Positions 35,472 through 46,546 are shown, counted from the first letter of the stretch. The stretch is DNA of 64,000 nt from Betaproteobacteria bacterium HGW-Betaproteobacteria-7 (GCA_002840765.1 PHCE01000007.1:62001-126000); one strand, 5' to 3'. A program made the numbers and translations. The notes: generated by a model from the letters alone, not told the origin.

Positions 35472-36580
35472 GCTGGCGAAGCTGCCGGCAGAGCGGCTGC
35501 GGCCACGATATGCGCCCAGCTTTGGCGGGCCGCCTCATCGGAGAAGAGGGCGTGCAGCCGTTCGGCCGGGGCTGGGTCGTGGGGCGCCCTGGCCAGGGCG
35601 ACCAGGCGTTCGGCGAGGCAGGAGGCGTCGCCGAGCGGAAAGCGGGCCTCGGGATCGGCGACGACTTCCTTGCCGCCACCGCAATCGGAACAGATGATGG
35701 GCAGGTCGGCGGCCATGGCTTCGAGCAGCACCATGCCGAAGGGTTCATGATCCGAGCTCAGGGCAAAAACGTCGAAGGCACGGAAGTAACGCCGGGCGCC
35801 GGGCACCTGGCCGAGAAAGCGGACCTGGTCGGCAACGCCGAGTTCGCTGGCCAGGCGCTGCAGGTCGTCGGCCAGCTCACCGCTGCCCATGATCGCCAGG
35901 CAGGCATCAGCCGGCAGGCGGTCGCGGGCCAGGGCAAAGCCGCGGATCAGCGTTGCCTGGTCCTTGTCCGGGTGCAGGCGGCCGACATTGCCGACGATCC
36001 AGGCGTCGGGCGGCAGCTGCAGGGCCTCGCGGGCGGCGGCGCGGGGAAGCAGTTGGCCGCGCACCGCATCGACGTCTATGCGGTTGTACAGGGTCTGGAT
36101 CCGCGCCTCTGGCCAATCCGGCAACTGGCGGCGAATGTCGTCGCGCACGGCGTTGGAGACGCCGAGCAGCAACAGGCGCTGGCGGAAGGCGTTGGCCAGC
36201 CAGCGGCGCGGGGCGCGCGAATAGTCGCCGAAAGCGTGATGGACGCCGATCACCGGCAGGCGACCGCTGGCCAGGCAGGCGATGTAGAGGGGCTTGAAGC
36301 GATGGGCGATGATCAGTTCGAACGGCCGGCTGGTCAGGATGGCCCGCAGCTGGCGGATGGCCTTCAGCTTCAAGCCGCGGATGTCGGCGCTGCGAAAGTT
36401 CATGAACAGCACCTCGTCCGAGGCGGCGCCCTGGCGAGCCTCCGGCGTGTCTTCACCGGTCAGGAAGACGGTCATCACCTTGCAGGGGCCACCAGCGAAC
36501 AGCGCCGCATACTGGCGGGCGACATCGAGAAACGGACCGTAGTGGCAGTGGCAGAACTGCAGCACCCAACGTTCGTTCAT
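35468..36580 (-). CDS. GT4 glycosyltransferase, WapH-like
   Basis: GT4 enzyme of 370 residues. Blocks: RWVLQFCHCHYGPFLDVARQYA at the N-terminus (read in parts), IGVHHAFGDYSRAPRRW, donor site GNVGRLHPDKDQATLIRGF and the E-x7-E element HEPFGMVLLEAMAADLP. It sits 3 bases after the carbamoyltransferase gene, the same neighbour as wapH in P. aeruginosa, where WapH transfers an outer-core glucose. The analogy is by context and general similarity, not by alignment. Confidence 0.78.
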   Translation of the reverse strand: MNERWVLQFCHCHYGPFLDVARQYAALFAGGPCKVMTVFLTGEDTPEARQGAASDEVLFMNFRSADIRGLKLKAIRQLRAILTSRPFELIIAHRFKPLYIACLASGRLPVIGVHHAFGDYSRAPRRWLANAFRQRLLLLGVSNAVRDDIRRQLPDWPEARIQTLYNRIDVDAVRGQLLPRAAAREALQLPPDAWIVGNVGRLHPDKDQATLIRGFALARDRLPADACLAIMGSGELADDLQRLASELGVADQVRFLGQVPGARRYFRAFDVFALSSDHEPFGMVLLEAMAADLPIICSDCGGGKEVVADPEARFPLGDASCLAERLVALARAPHDPAPAERLHALFSDEAARQSWAHIVAAAALPAASPA

Positions 36581-36583
36581 GGT

Positions 36584-38341
36584 TTAGCCCGGGTTTTGCG
36601 GCGTCTTGGTGACCAGCACGTCCTGCATGATCAGATACTGCAGATCCGAACCGAAGAACATGTTCAGCGCGTCGGTCGGTGAACAGATCATCGGTTCGCC
36701 GCGGCGGTTCAGCGAAGTGTTCAACACCACGCCGTTGCCGGTCAGCTTTTCCATTGCCTTCATCAGGTCGTAGTAGCGCGGGTTGTACTCGCGCTTGAGG
36801 ACCTGGGCGCGCGAGGTGCCGTCTTCGTGGACGACTTCCGGCACGCGGCTCTTCCATTCCTCGGCGACTTCGAAGGTGAAGGTCATGAATGGGGCCGGGT
36901 GATCGCTGCCCAGCATCTGTGGGCCGACCGTGTCGAGCATGCTCGGGCAGAACGGGCGCCAGCGTTCGCGGAACTTGATCTGTTCGTTGATCCGGTCGGC
37001 AACGCCGGGGGCGCTCGGGCAGCCGACGATGGAACGGCCGCCGAGAGCGCGCGGGCCGAATTCCATGCGCCCCTGGAACCAGGCGACCGGATTGCCGTCG
37101 GCGAGAATCTGGGCGATGCGTTCGGGAACAGCGGTGTCGCCGTTAGCAATGACTTCCCATTGCGGCTTGGCCGAATGCCGGGCGCAGGCGGCAATGACGT
37201 CCTCGTTGCTGTATTCCGGGCCGAGGAAGACGTGTTCCATCTTCTCGACCGGCACGCCGCGCTCGACCGAGACGTAGGCGGCGGCGCCGATGGCCGTGCC
37301 GGAATCGCCGGAGGCCGGCTGGACGAACAGTTCCTTCAATTCCGGGCGGGCGATGATCTTCTGGTTCAGCTTGACGTTCAACGCGCCGCCGCCAGCGAAG
37401 GCCAGCCTGCCGGTTTCCTTGAGGATATCGCCGAGGTAGTAGTCCATCATTTGCAGCGACAGGTCCTCGAACAGCTTCTGCATGCTTGCCGCATAGTGGA
37501 TGTAGGGGTCGTCGGCGATGTCGCCGTGGCGCATCGGGCCCAGCCATTCGATCAGCTTGGGCGAGAAGTAATAGCCCTTGCCCTTTTCCTTGTAGCGGCG
37601 GAAACCGATCACGTTGGCGTAGTCGGTGTTGACGATCAGCTCGCCGTTCTCGAACTTGGCCAGACGCGAGAAGTCGTATTTGCTTGGGTCGCCGTAGGGC
37701 GCCATGCCCATGACCTTGTATTCGCCGTCGAGCATCTCGAAGCCGAGGTACTCGGTAATTGCGCCGTACAGGCCGCCAAGCGAATCCGGATCGTAGAATT
37801 CCTTGATCTTGCGGATCTTGCCGTTCTCGCCGACGCCGAAGAAGGTGGTGGCGTATTCGCCCTTGCCGTCGATACCGAGGATCGCCGTCTTTTCCGTGAA
37901 GCCGGAGCAGTGATAGGCGCTGGAGGCGTGCGTCAGGTGGTGTTCGACCGGGACGATCTCAGTTTTTTCGAGATCGAAGCCAAGCTGCTGCAGGCACCAT
38001 TCGATGCGCTTCTTGTAGCGCTTGAAGCGGCGGTTGCCGTTAAGCAGGGCGTCGACGGCGCGGTCCGGCGCGTACCAGTAGCGCTTGGCATACTGCCAGC
38101 GGGCCTTGTCGGCCAGGCTGATCGGCGCGAAGGGAATGGCCACTGCGGTGACGTCCTTGGGCTTGATCCCGGCGAATTCCAGGCAGAAGCGCGCCGATTC
38201 GTAGGGCATGCGGTTCTTGGCGTGTTTGTCGCGGACAAAGCGCTCTTCTTCGGCGGCGGCAACCAGCTTGCCGTCGATGTAGAGGGCGGCCGACGGATCG
38301 TGGGTCAGGGCGCCGGAGAGTCCAAGGATAGTAAGGGCCAA
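36584..38341 (-). CDS. wapO: LPS core carbamoyltransferase WapO (NodU/CmcH family)
   Basis: Carbamoyltransferase of 585 residues, the same length as P. aeruginosa WapO, which 7-O-carbamoylates heptose II of the core. The N-terminal TobZ/YgjD-like domain has GLSGALTHDPSAALYIDG and the metal site VEHHLTHASSAY, with IDGKGEYATTFF after it. The C-terminal NodU domain has QGRMEFGPRALGGRSIVG, FRERWRPFCPS and VLNTSLNRRGEPMICSPTDAL. The carbamoyl group comes from carbamoyl-phosphate via carbamoyl-AMP. Good conservation throughout; no sign of damage. Confidence 0.9.
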   Translation of the reverse strand: MALTILGLSGALTHDPSAALYIDGKLVAAAEEERFVRDKHAKNRMPYESARFCLEFAGIKPKDVTAVAIPFAPISLADKARWQYAKRYWYAPDRAVDALLNGNRRFKRYKKRIEWCLQQLGFDLEKTEIVPVEHHLTHASSAYHCSGFTEKTAILGIDGKGEYATTFFGVGENGKIRKIKEFYDPDSLGGLYGAITEYLGFEMLDGEYKVMGMAPYGDPSKYDFSRLAKFENGELIVNTDYANVIGFRRYKEKGKGYYFSPKLIEWLGPMRHGDIADDPYIHYAASMQKLFEDLSLQMMDYYLGDILKETGRLAFAGGGALNVKLNQKIIARPELKELFVQPASGDSGTAIGAAAYVSVERGVPVEKMEHVFLGPEYSNEDVIAACARHSAKPQWEVIANGDTAVPERIAQILADGNPVAWFQGRMEFGPRALGGRSIVGCPSAPGVADRINEQIKFRERWRPFCPSMLDTVGPQMLGSDHPAPFMTFTFEVAEEWKSRVPEVVHEDGTSRAQVLKREYNPRYYDLMKAMEKLTGNGVVLNTSLNRRGEPMICSPTDALNMFFGSDLQYLIMQDVLVTKTPQNPG

Positions 38342-38396
38342 GGTCGGTTTCTCTTCTGTAGTGTCTTGGGAGGTCAGGGGCGGGAGTATACCTGCC

Positions 38397-39050
38397 TCAT
38401 CGTGAGGCTGGCTTGTCCGCCGCCCGGTGGGCTTCTTCGAGCAGTGCCCAGTCGGCGGCCTGCCAGATATTCTGGCGCCTCTTCAGTTGCTTCAGGTCGC
38501 GGCGGGCGGCCCGACCGGGCAGCCAGGCACGGCGCAGGGTTTCCAGGTCGATCAGGGCGATTTCGGGCCATCCGTCCTGCCAGCGCACCATGATGTGCTT
38601 GTCGTAGAGGCTGCTGTGCTGCAGCTGATGGCGGTGCATGCGGCCAAGCATGCGGCCGACCGCGGATGCCAGCCGGGATTTTTCTTCCGGCGTGCAGTTG
38701 TCCTGGGTTTCGAGGTCTGCGTAACCGACCAGCTCCTCTGTGACGAGCACGGCCTGGACCCCTGCGGCAGTCTTCCGCTCACCGTGAAAAACCGGCTGCG
38801 GAACGGTGATGCCAAGAGCCAGCAGGCGCAGGATGTTGGCGTATTCGCGACTGACCGTCGGCCAGCCAAACGGATGGCGCAGCGTCCGGCACAGGTGATT
38901 GCACTGCTTTTTGACGTAATAGGTCCGGCCGTTGTGGCGCAGACGCATCATGCCGCTCCAGCCGCTGCGTCGCTGGTTGGGTTCCTCCACCCATTCGCCG
39001 GGGGCGTTCCACCAACCAGCGAAATCATCGGGCAGGGGTGTGCCGGCCAT
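38397..39050 (-). CDS. InaA-like LPS kinase-family protein lacking the catalytic Asp
   Basis: Kinase-fold protein of 217 residues. N-lobe Lys is in RTYYVKKQCNH, Glu in VSREYANILRL, and the metal Asp is in IALIDLETLRRAW. In the catalytic loop, HSSLYDKHIMV (145-155), the expected HRD/HGD Asp is Ser147, with an Asp three residues later. This fits the InaA branch of the LPS kinase family, whose activity is unproven. The start was chosen at 39050 because ggga-gga lies just upstream; an ATG at 39065 is also in frame. It sits between lpxL and wapO. Confidence 0.78.
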   Translation of the reverse strand: MAGTPLPDDFAGWWNAPGEWVEEPNQRRSGWSGMMRLRHNGRTYYVKKQCNHLCRTLRHPFGWPTVSREYANILRLLALGITVPQPVFHGERKTAAGVQAVLVTEELVGYADLETQDNCTPEEKSRLASAVGRMLGRMHRHQLQHSSLYDKHIMVRWQDGWPEIALIDLETLRRAWLPGRAARRDLKQLKRRQNIWQAADWALLEEAHRAADKPASR

Positions 39051-39075
39051 GTTGTCCTCCCTCATCGTGTCACGC

Positions 39076-39963
39076 TCAGTAAGGTTTGGCTTCGCCGGGC
39101 GGTCGCGTCTTGAAGCGGCGATGCACCCAGTGGTACTGCTCTGGCATCGTGCGGATGACGCTCTCAATCCAGGTGTTCATGCGCGTCGTGTCGGCCACCA
39201 CGTCGTCGGTGGGGTAGTCAGCCCATGGCTCGCCGATTTCCAGCCGGTAACCTTCGCCGCCCGGAAGCATGCGGGTGACGCAGGGCAGCACCGCGGCGCC
39301 TGCTGCCTTCGCGAGGCGGGGTAGACCGGTGATGGTGGCGGCCGGAATGCCGAAGAAGGGCACGAAGAGGGCTTCGCGGCGGCGAGCATTGAGGTCGGGC
39401 AGGTAATAGAATGGGCGGCCCGACTTCATCGCCTTGATCGTCGCCCGTGCACCATCCTTGCGGGAGAGCAACTGCTGGTCACCGAAACGGCTGCGCCCAC
39501 GCAGCAACAGACGATCAAAGACCGGATTGGTCTGCGCCGCGTAAATACTGACGATGTCGTAACGCATGGTGACGGCGACGCCGCCGGCATCGAGGCCGAG
39601 GAAATGCGGGGCGAGCAGGATCACCGGGCGGCCGGCGGCCAGCTGTGCCTGCAGGTACTCTTCGCCGTGCACCTGGATAAGCTTTTCCAAGCGTTGCCGG
39701 CTGCTCCACCAGAAAATGCCGCGCTCGAGGATGCTGCGGCCGAGGGTCTGAAAATGCCGGCGGGCCAGGTCATGGCGCGCGATCTCGTCAAGTTCGGGAA
39801 AGCACCAGGCCAGGTTGAGGGCGACGACAGCGCGGCGCTTGCGGCCGAACAGCATGAGCAGCCGGCCAAGGCCGTGACCGATGGCAGCCAACAGCGACAG
39901 CGGCAGGAAATGTAGCAACCAGAGCAGGGCGACGAGTGGCAGGCTGTAGAGGCGGCTCAGCAT
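39076..39963 (-). CDS. Lipid A acyltransferase (LpxL/HtrB family)
   Basis: Inner-membrane acyltransferase of 295 residues for secondary acylation of lipid A. It has an N-terminal TM segment (about 5-30), the catalytic H-x4-D motif in APHFLGLD and a second block NARRREALFVPFFG, followed by VLPCVTRMLPGGEGYRL. Start at the ATG giving MLSRLYSLPL. It is the first gene of the eight-gene minus-strand LPS operon. Whether it is the lauroyl (LpxL) or myristoyl (LpxM) type cannot be settled. Confidence 0.88.
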   Translation of the reverse strand: MLSRLYSLPLVALLWLLHFLPLSLLAAIGHGLGRLLMLFGRKRRAVVALNLAWCFPELDEIARHDLARRHFQTLGRSILERGIFWWSSRQRLEKLIQVHGEEYLQAQLAAGRPVILLAPHFLGLDAGGVAVTMRYDIVSIYAAQTNPVFDRLLLRGRSRFGDQQLLSRKDGARATIKAMKSGRPFYYLPDLNARRREALFVPFFGIPAATITGLPRLAKAAGAAVLPCVTRMLPGGEGYRLEIGEPWADYPTDDVVADTTRMNTWIESVIRTMPEQYHWVHRRFKTRPPGEAKPY

Positions 39964-40039
39964 GCGGTGGTCGGAGCAGTCAGGAGGGCGGGCGTCATCG
40001 CGTGGCAACGGGCGGCGGGCCGCGGGTGGAAAGCCAGCA

Positions 40040-40068
40040 ATGTTAACGCAAGAACGGGTGCCCACCAA
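40040..40068 (-). promoter_or_regulatory. Candidate promoter of the lpxL-led LPS operon, overlapping a terminator
   Basis: On the minus strand TTGGTG (40068-40063), 17-base spacer and TAACAT (40045-40040) form a plausible sigma70 promoter. Its -35 lies in the loop and stem of the ahpF terminator hairpin. The distance to the lpxL start is about 80 bases. Confidence 0.35.
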
Positions 40069-40084
40069 ACGGTGGGCACCCGTT
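40053..40084 (-). terminator. Long perfect hairpin terminator after ahpF
   Basis: A perfect 14-bp stem AACGGGTGCCCACC (40053-40066) with its complement at 40071-40084 and a 4-base loop. On the minus strand it lies 26 bases past the ahpF stop and is followed by CTTGCGTTAACATT, only moderately T-rich. It probably insulates ahpF from the LPS operon. Confidence 0.7.
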
Positions 40085-40110
40085 TGCCGCCTGACAGAAT
40101 CAGGCCGCGC

Positions 40111-41652
40111 TCAGCTGCGGATCAGGTGGTCGAAGGCGCTCAGCGAGGCAGTGGCGCCGGCGCCCATGGCGATGATGATCTGCTTGTAAGGCACGGTCGT
40201 GCAGTCGCCGGCAGCGAACACGCCGGGCACCGAGGTGTGGCCCTTGGCATCGATCTCGATCTCGCCGAAGCGCGACAGCTCAACCGTACCCTTCAGCCAG
40301 TCGGTGTTCGGCAGCAGGCCGATCTGGACGAAGATGCCTTCGAGTTCGACGTGCTTGATCTCTTCGCTGACGCGGTCCTTGTAGCGGAGGCCGTTAACCT
40401 TCTGGCCGTCGCCGGTGACTTCGGTGGTCTGCGCCGACTTGATCACCGTGACGTTGGCCAGGCTGTGCAGCTTCTTCTGCAGCACGGCGTCGGCACGCAG
40501 CGTGTCGGCGAATTCGAGCAGGGTCACGTGGGCGACGAGGCCAGCCAGGTCGATGGCCGCCTCGACGCCGGAATTGCCGCCGCCGATCACCGCGACACGC
40601 TTGCCCTTGAACAGCGGGCCGTCGCAGTGCGGGCAGAAGCAGACGCCCTTGGCCTTGTATTCCTGCTCGCCGGGCACGTTCATCTCGCGCCAGCGGGCAC
40701 CGGTGGCGAGAATCACCGACTTCGACTTCAGCGTCGCGCCGTTCTCCAGTTGCACTTCGATCAATTCGCCGGGAATCAGCTTGCTGGCGCGCTGCAGGTT
40801 CATCACGTCAACTTCATATTGCTTGACGTGCTGTTCCAGCGCCGCAACCAGCTTCGGGCCCTCGGTTTCCTTGACCGAGATGAAGTTCTCGATACCGAGC
40901 GTATCCATCACCTGGCCGCCGAACCGCTCGGCCAGCACGCCGGTGCGGATGCCCTTGCGGGCGGCGTAGATAGCCGCTGCGGCACCGGCCGGGCCGCCGC
41001 CGACGACGAGCACGTCGTAGGCCCCCTTGTTGCCCAGTTCGGTGGCCGTGCGGGCGGCAGCGCCGGTGTCCACCTTGGCGAGAATCTCCTCGATCAGCAT
41101 GCGGCCGGCGCCGAATTCGGCATCGTTGAGGTAAGTGGTCGGTACGGCCATGATCTGGCGCGCATTGACCACATCCTGGAACATGGCGCCGTCGATCATC
41201 GTGCTGGTCACGCCGGGGTTGAGCACGGCCATCAGGTTGAGTGCCTGGACGACGTCCGGGCAGTTGTGGCAGGACAGCGAAATGAAGGTTTCGAAGTTGA
41301 ACGTGCCAGGCAAGGTTTTGATCTGGTCAATGACAGACTGTTCGACCTTGGGCGGATGGCCGCCGGTTTGCAACAGGGCCAGCACCAGCGAGGTGAATTC
41401 GTGGCCCATCGGAATACCGGCAAAAGTGATGCGCGGCGTTTCGCCGGGCAGGCCGATGGCGAAGGACGGACGCAGTGCAGCCTTGCCGTCTTCGCGCAGG
41501 CTGACCCTGGGCGAGAGTTCGGCGATGTCGACCAGCAGCCCGCGCATTTCCTGCGCCTTGGCGCTGTCGTCGAGCGAGGCGACGAGTTCGATCGGCCGCT
41601 GCAGCTTTTCCAGATAAGCCTTGAGTTGTTCCTTGATAGCGCTATCGAGCAT
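40111..41652 (-). CDS. ahpF: Alkyl hydroperoxide reductase subunit F
   Basis: NADH-dependent flavoprotein disulfide reductase that re-reduces AhpC. The 513 residues comprise the N-terminal double thioredoxin-fold domain with redox pair C128/C131 (SCHNCPD) and a thioredoxin-reductase-like body with FAD site [19 protein letters not shown], redox pair C340/C343 (CPHCDGP), NAD site [17 protein letters not shown] and final FAD block [10 protein letters not shown]. It follows ahpC by 83 bases and ends before a strong hairpin. Confidence 0.96.
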   Translation of the reverse strand: MLDSAIKEQLKAYLEKLQRPIELVASLDDSAKAQEMRGLLVDIAELSPRVSLREDGKAALRPSFAIGLPGETPRITFAGIPMGHEFTSLVLALLQTGGHPPKVEQSVIDQIKTLPGTFNFETFISLSCHNCPDVVQALNLMAVLNPGVTSTMIDGAMFQDVVNARQIMAVPTTYLNDAEFGAGRMLIEEILAKVDTGAAARTATELGNKGAYDVLVVGGGPAGAAAAIYAARKGIRTGVLAERFGGQVMDTLGIENFISVKETEGPKLVAALEQHVKQYEVDVMNLQRASKLIPGELIEVQLENGATLKSKSVILATGARWREMNVPGEQEYKAKGVCFCPHCDGPLFKGKRVAVIGGGNSGVEAAIDLAGLVAHVTLLEFADTLRADAVLQKKLHSLANVTVIKSAQTTEVTGDGQKVNGLRYKDRVSEEIKHVELEGIFVQIGLLPNTDWLKGTVELSRFGEIEIDAKGHTSVPGVFAAGDCTTVPYKQIIIAMGAGATASLSAFDHLIRS

Positions 41653-41681
41653 GATTTTTCCCAGTTCGGTGAGTCGTTTGA

Positions 41682-41697
41682 CACTGGCCGCTGGTCA
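41682..41697 (-). repeat. Copy of a dispersed 16-bp sequence in the ahpC-ahpF spacer
   Basis: The minus strand reads TGACCAGCGGCCAGTG here; a copy with one mismatch lies at 49439-49454 on the plus strand. The adjoining bases 41703-41740 are a low-complexity stretch built of ACTA/AACTA-like words. The function is unknown. Confidence 0.4.
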
Positions 41698-41735
41698 CGA
41701 CGACCAACAGCCAGTAGCTAACAACTAATAACTAA

Positions 41736-42299
41736 TTAGATCTTGCCAACCAGATCCAGCGAGGGGGCGAGCGTTTTTTCGCCTTCCTTCCACTTGGCCG
41801 GGCAGACTTCACCGGGGTGGGAGGCAGTGTATTGGGCGGCCTTCAGCTTGCGCAGGGTTTCCGAAACGTCACGGGCGATCTCGTTGGAGTGAATTTCCAC
41901 GGTCTTGATCACGCCATCCGGATTGATGACGAAGGTGCCGCGCAGGGCCAGGCCTTCTTCATCGATATGCACGTCGAAAGCTTTGGTCAGCTGGTGCGTC
42001 GGGTCGCCGACCAGCGGGAACTGCGCCTTGCTGACAGCCGGCGAGGTTTCGTGCCAGACCTTGTGCGAAAAGTGGGTGTCGGTGGTGACGATGTAGACCT
42101 CGGCGCCGGCCTTCTGGAATTCGGCGTAGTTGTTGGCCGCATCTTCGATTTCGGTCGGGCAGTTGAAGGTGAAGGCGGCCGGCATGAAGATCACGACCGA
42201 CCACTTGCCCTTCAGGCTGGCTTCGGTGACTTCGATGAACTTGCCATTGTGGAAAGCCTGGGCCTTGAACGGTTGAACTTGGGTGTTGATGAGTGACAT
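41736..42299 (-). CDS. ahpC: Alkyl hydroperoxide reductase subunit C (peroxiredoxin)
   Basis: Typical 2-Cys peroxiredoxin of 187 residues that reduces H2O2, organic peroxides and peroxynitrite. Peroxidatic C47 is in FTFNCPTEIED and resolving C166 in HPGEVCPAKWKEG; the C-terminal LAPSLDLVGKI tail is standard. AhpF, encoded next, regenerates it. An OxyR-type operator and a promoter lie upstream, so peroxide induction is likely. It is divergent from napD. Confidence 0.97.
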   Translation of the reverse strand: MSLINTQVQPFKAQAFHNGKFIEVTEASLKGKWSVVIFMPAAFTFNCPTEIEDAANNYAEFQKAGAEVYIVTTDTHFSHKVWHETSPAVSKAQFPLVGDPTHQLTKAFDVHIDEEGLALRGTFVINPDGVIKTVEIHSNEIARDVSETLRKLKAAQYTASHPGEVCPAKWKEGEKTLAPSLDLVGKI

Positions 42300-42340
42300 G
42301 GGTGATTTCTCCTGGTGGGTTGATGAATCAAAGCAACGTC

Positions 42341-42370
42341 ATCTTAGAGTTGCCCGGGCAATTGTGCCAA
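42341..42370 (-). promoter_or_regulatory. Promoter of ahpC
   Basis: On the minus strand TTGGCA (42370-42365), 18-base spacer and TAAGAT (42346-42341), about 40 bases before the ahpC start codon. The spacer contains the palindrome TTGCCCGGGCAA. Confidence 0.6.
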
Positions 42371-42406
42371 TTGATTGCCTAAATTTTCAAGATAGCCAGT
42401 CGCTAT
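42370..42406 (-). promoter_or_regulatory. OxyR-type operator upstream of ahpC
   Basis: Pattern ATTG-N7-AAAT-N7-ATAG-N7-CTAT matches the OxyR tandem-dyad layout ATAG-N7-CTAT-N7-ATAG-N7-CTAT in spacing; the second dyad (42392-42406) is exact in its tetramers. The 37-bp site abuts the ahpC -35 element, where OxyR contacts RNA polymerase. Confidence 0.65.
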
Positions 42407-42544
42407 GTGCGAATTGCCCGGTATGGGCGCTGCCGCTGTGTCCGGGAAGGCCCTTTTTGCTCGGAACTGGCACGTCGACATAGGCAATAAGTACTAGTTT
42501 ATTGGCCTCATTGGCACTAGGGCTTATCCATCAGCCGTATTCGC

Positions 42545-42558
42545 TTGATGCACATCAA
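42545..42558 (+). promoter_or_regulatory. FNR/Anr box of the nap operon
   Basis: TTGATGCACATCAA is a perfect match to TTGAT-N4-ATCAA. If it acts as a class II site centred at -41.5, transcription would start near 42593, 45 bases before the napD ATG, with GAACAT (42581-42586) as a weak -10. This implies induction of nap when oxygen is low. Confidence 0.75.
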
Positions 42559-42637
42559 GTCCGACAATTACCCCCATCCGGAACATCCGCTTCCGTAAGT
42601 TGTTGTCAGCCACAGCGTCAAAAGGAATTAGTCCCGC

Positions 42638-42891
42638 ATGAACATATCGAGCGCCATCGTGTACATCGCCCCGTCGCGGCTAGAGGAGGCCTGTGCCGTC
42701 CTCGGTTCCATGTCCGGCGTCGAGATTCACGCACGCTCGGCCGAGGGCAAGGTCGTGGTCACGCTTGAAGACGACGACACAAACTCGGCTGCGGATCGCT
42801 ACGTGGCCCTGCATGGTGTACCCGGCGTCGCATCGGTGGCCATGGTTTATCAATACAGCGACGACGAATCAGATACCGAGGAGCAAGAGTC

Positions 42892-42895
<4 letters not shown>
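42638..42895 (+). CDS. napD: Periplasmic nitrate reductase chaperone NapD
   Basis: Cytosolic chaperone of 85 residues that binds the twin-arginine signal of NapA and holds back its export until the cofactor is inserted. The [16 protein letters not shown] start and the [18 protein letters not shown] block fit the ferredoxin-like NapD fold. Its stop overlaps the napA GTG start (GTGA). Shine-Dalgarno AAAAGGA lies at 42620-42626. Confidence 0.92.
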
Positions 42896-45405
<2,510 letters not shown>

Positions 45406-45476
45406 GTGCGAACAACGAAAACAAGCGACAGGCGGCCGCCGGGCAAACGGCGGCCGCAAATCGGAGGTAATAAATC

Positions 45477-45920
45477 ATGAGATTCATCACAGCTCTGGCT
45501 CTGGCGTCGGCGGTAGTCCTGTCCGGGGTCGGCGTCGCGGGGGCGCAGGAGAAGGTGCTGTCGGAACGGGGCGACGTCTCGATCGACCAGCTGTCGAAGG
45601 TGGACATGTTCCGCCCGGAAAAGGATCGCGACATCATCCCGCGCGACTTCCAGAAGCAGCCGCCGCTGATTCCGCATACCGTCAAGGGATACAACATCAC
45701 GCAGAACTTCAACAAGTGCATGGACTGCCATTCCAAGGAACGGGCAGAAGAAACCGGCGCCACCCTGGTCGCCAAGTCGCACTACCTCGATCGTGAGGAC
45801 AAGAAGCACAAGAACATCTCGCCGCGGCGCTATTTCTGCATGCAGTGCCACGTGCCGCAATTCGACGCCAAGCCGCTCGTCGAAAACAATTACAAACCGG
45901 CTGCCAGGAAGGGGGAATGA
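45477..45920 (+). CDS. napB: Dihaem cytochrome c NapB
   Basis: Periplasmic electron carrier of 147 residues that passes electrons from NapC to NapA. Signal peptide 1-23 (cleavage near GAQ). Two haem sites: CMDCH (81-85) and CMQCH (121-125). The axial His residues are probably in PPLIPHTV and KSHYLD. It lies 71 bases after napA and overlaps the napC start. Confidence 0.95.
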   Translation: MRFITALALASAVVLSGVGVAGAQEKVLSERGDVSIDQLSKVDMFRPEKDRDIIPRDFQKQPPLIPHTVKGYNITQNFNKCMDCHSKERAEETGATLVAKSHYLDREDKKHKNISPRRYFCMQCHVPQFDAKPLVENNYKPAARKGE

Positions 45921-46546
45921 TGAGTCTCAACAAGTACATGCCAGCCTGGGTCAAGCGTATCGGGCTGACTACTGCGCTGCTGCTGTTCGTCGCCGGCATC
46001 GTGTTCTGGGGTGGTTTCAACTGGGCGCTTGAGGCGACCAATACCGAGAAGTTCTGTATTTCCTGTCACGAAATGGAGGAGAACGTCTTCCGCGAGTATC
46101 AGAACACCATCCACTACACCAACCGCACCGGCGTTCGGGCGACCTGTCCTGACTGCCATGTGCCGAAGGAGTGGGGGCCGAAGATGATCCGCAAGATCTA
46201 CGCGTCCAACGAAGTGCTGCACAAAATTCTCGGAACCATCGACACGCCCGAGAAGTTCAACGCCAAGCGCGGCCAGCTCGCCCAGAACGAGTGGAATCGC
46301 ATGAAGAAGAACGACTCCAAGGAATGCCGTAACTGCCACAACTACGACTACATGGACTATACAGAGCAGGGCAAGCGGGCGGCCAAGCAACACCCCGTGG
46401 CCTTCGCCGAAGGTAAAACCTGTATCGATTGCCACAAGGGCATCGCCCACCAGTTGCCAGCCATTGATCAGCACATCGGTGTGCAGAACGAAGGGGCTGT
46501 CATCATCAACCACGGCGAGAAGCCGGTGGCGGACGAGAAAAAGTAG
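45917..46546 (+). CDS. napC: Tetrahaem quinol dehydrogenase NapC
   Basis: Membrane-anchored NapC/NirT cytochrome of 209 residues oxidising quinol and feeding NapB. One TM helix (about 15-37) precedes four CxxCH sites at 47-51, 77-81, 137-141 and 169-173. Two ATG codons in tandem (45917, 45920) can start translation. There is no napE, napF, napG or napH in the cluster, so the electron route is the simple quinol-NapC-NapB-NapA chain. A rho-independent terminator follows. Confidence 0.95.
   Translation: MMSLNKYMPAWVKRIGLTTALLLFVAGIVFWGGFNWALEATNTEKFCISCHEMEENVFREYQNTIHYTNRTGVRATCPDCHVPKEWGPKMIRKIYASNEVLHKILGTIDTPEKFNAKRGQLAQNEWNRMKKNDSKECRNCHNYDYMDYTEQGKRAAKQHPVAFAEGKTCIDCHKGIAHQLPAIDQHIGVQNEGAVIINHGEKPVADEKK

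Larger units (their letters stand above)
42300..42637. other. Divergent ahpC-napD control region
   Basis: These 338 bases hold, from left to right, the ahpC promoter (42341-42370, minus strand), a perfect palindrome TTGCCCGGGCAA (42350-42361) inside its spacer, the OxyR-like operator (42370-42406) and a perfect FNR box (42545-42558) for napD. The middle part (42410-42540) shows a partial repeat of TTGCCCGG (42414-42421) but nothing else I can assign. Confidence 0.6.

Noticed and set aside
42469..42525. Sigma54-like TGGCAC sequences upstream of napD (near 42469 and 42512)
   Set aside because: Neither has TTGC at the required distance for a -12 element.
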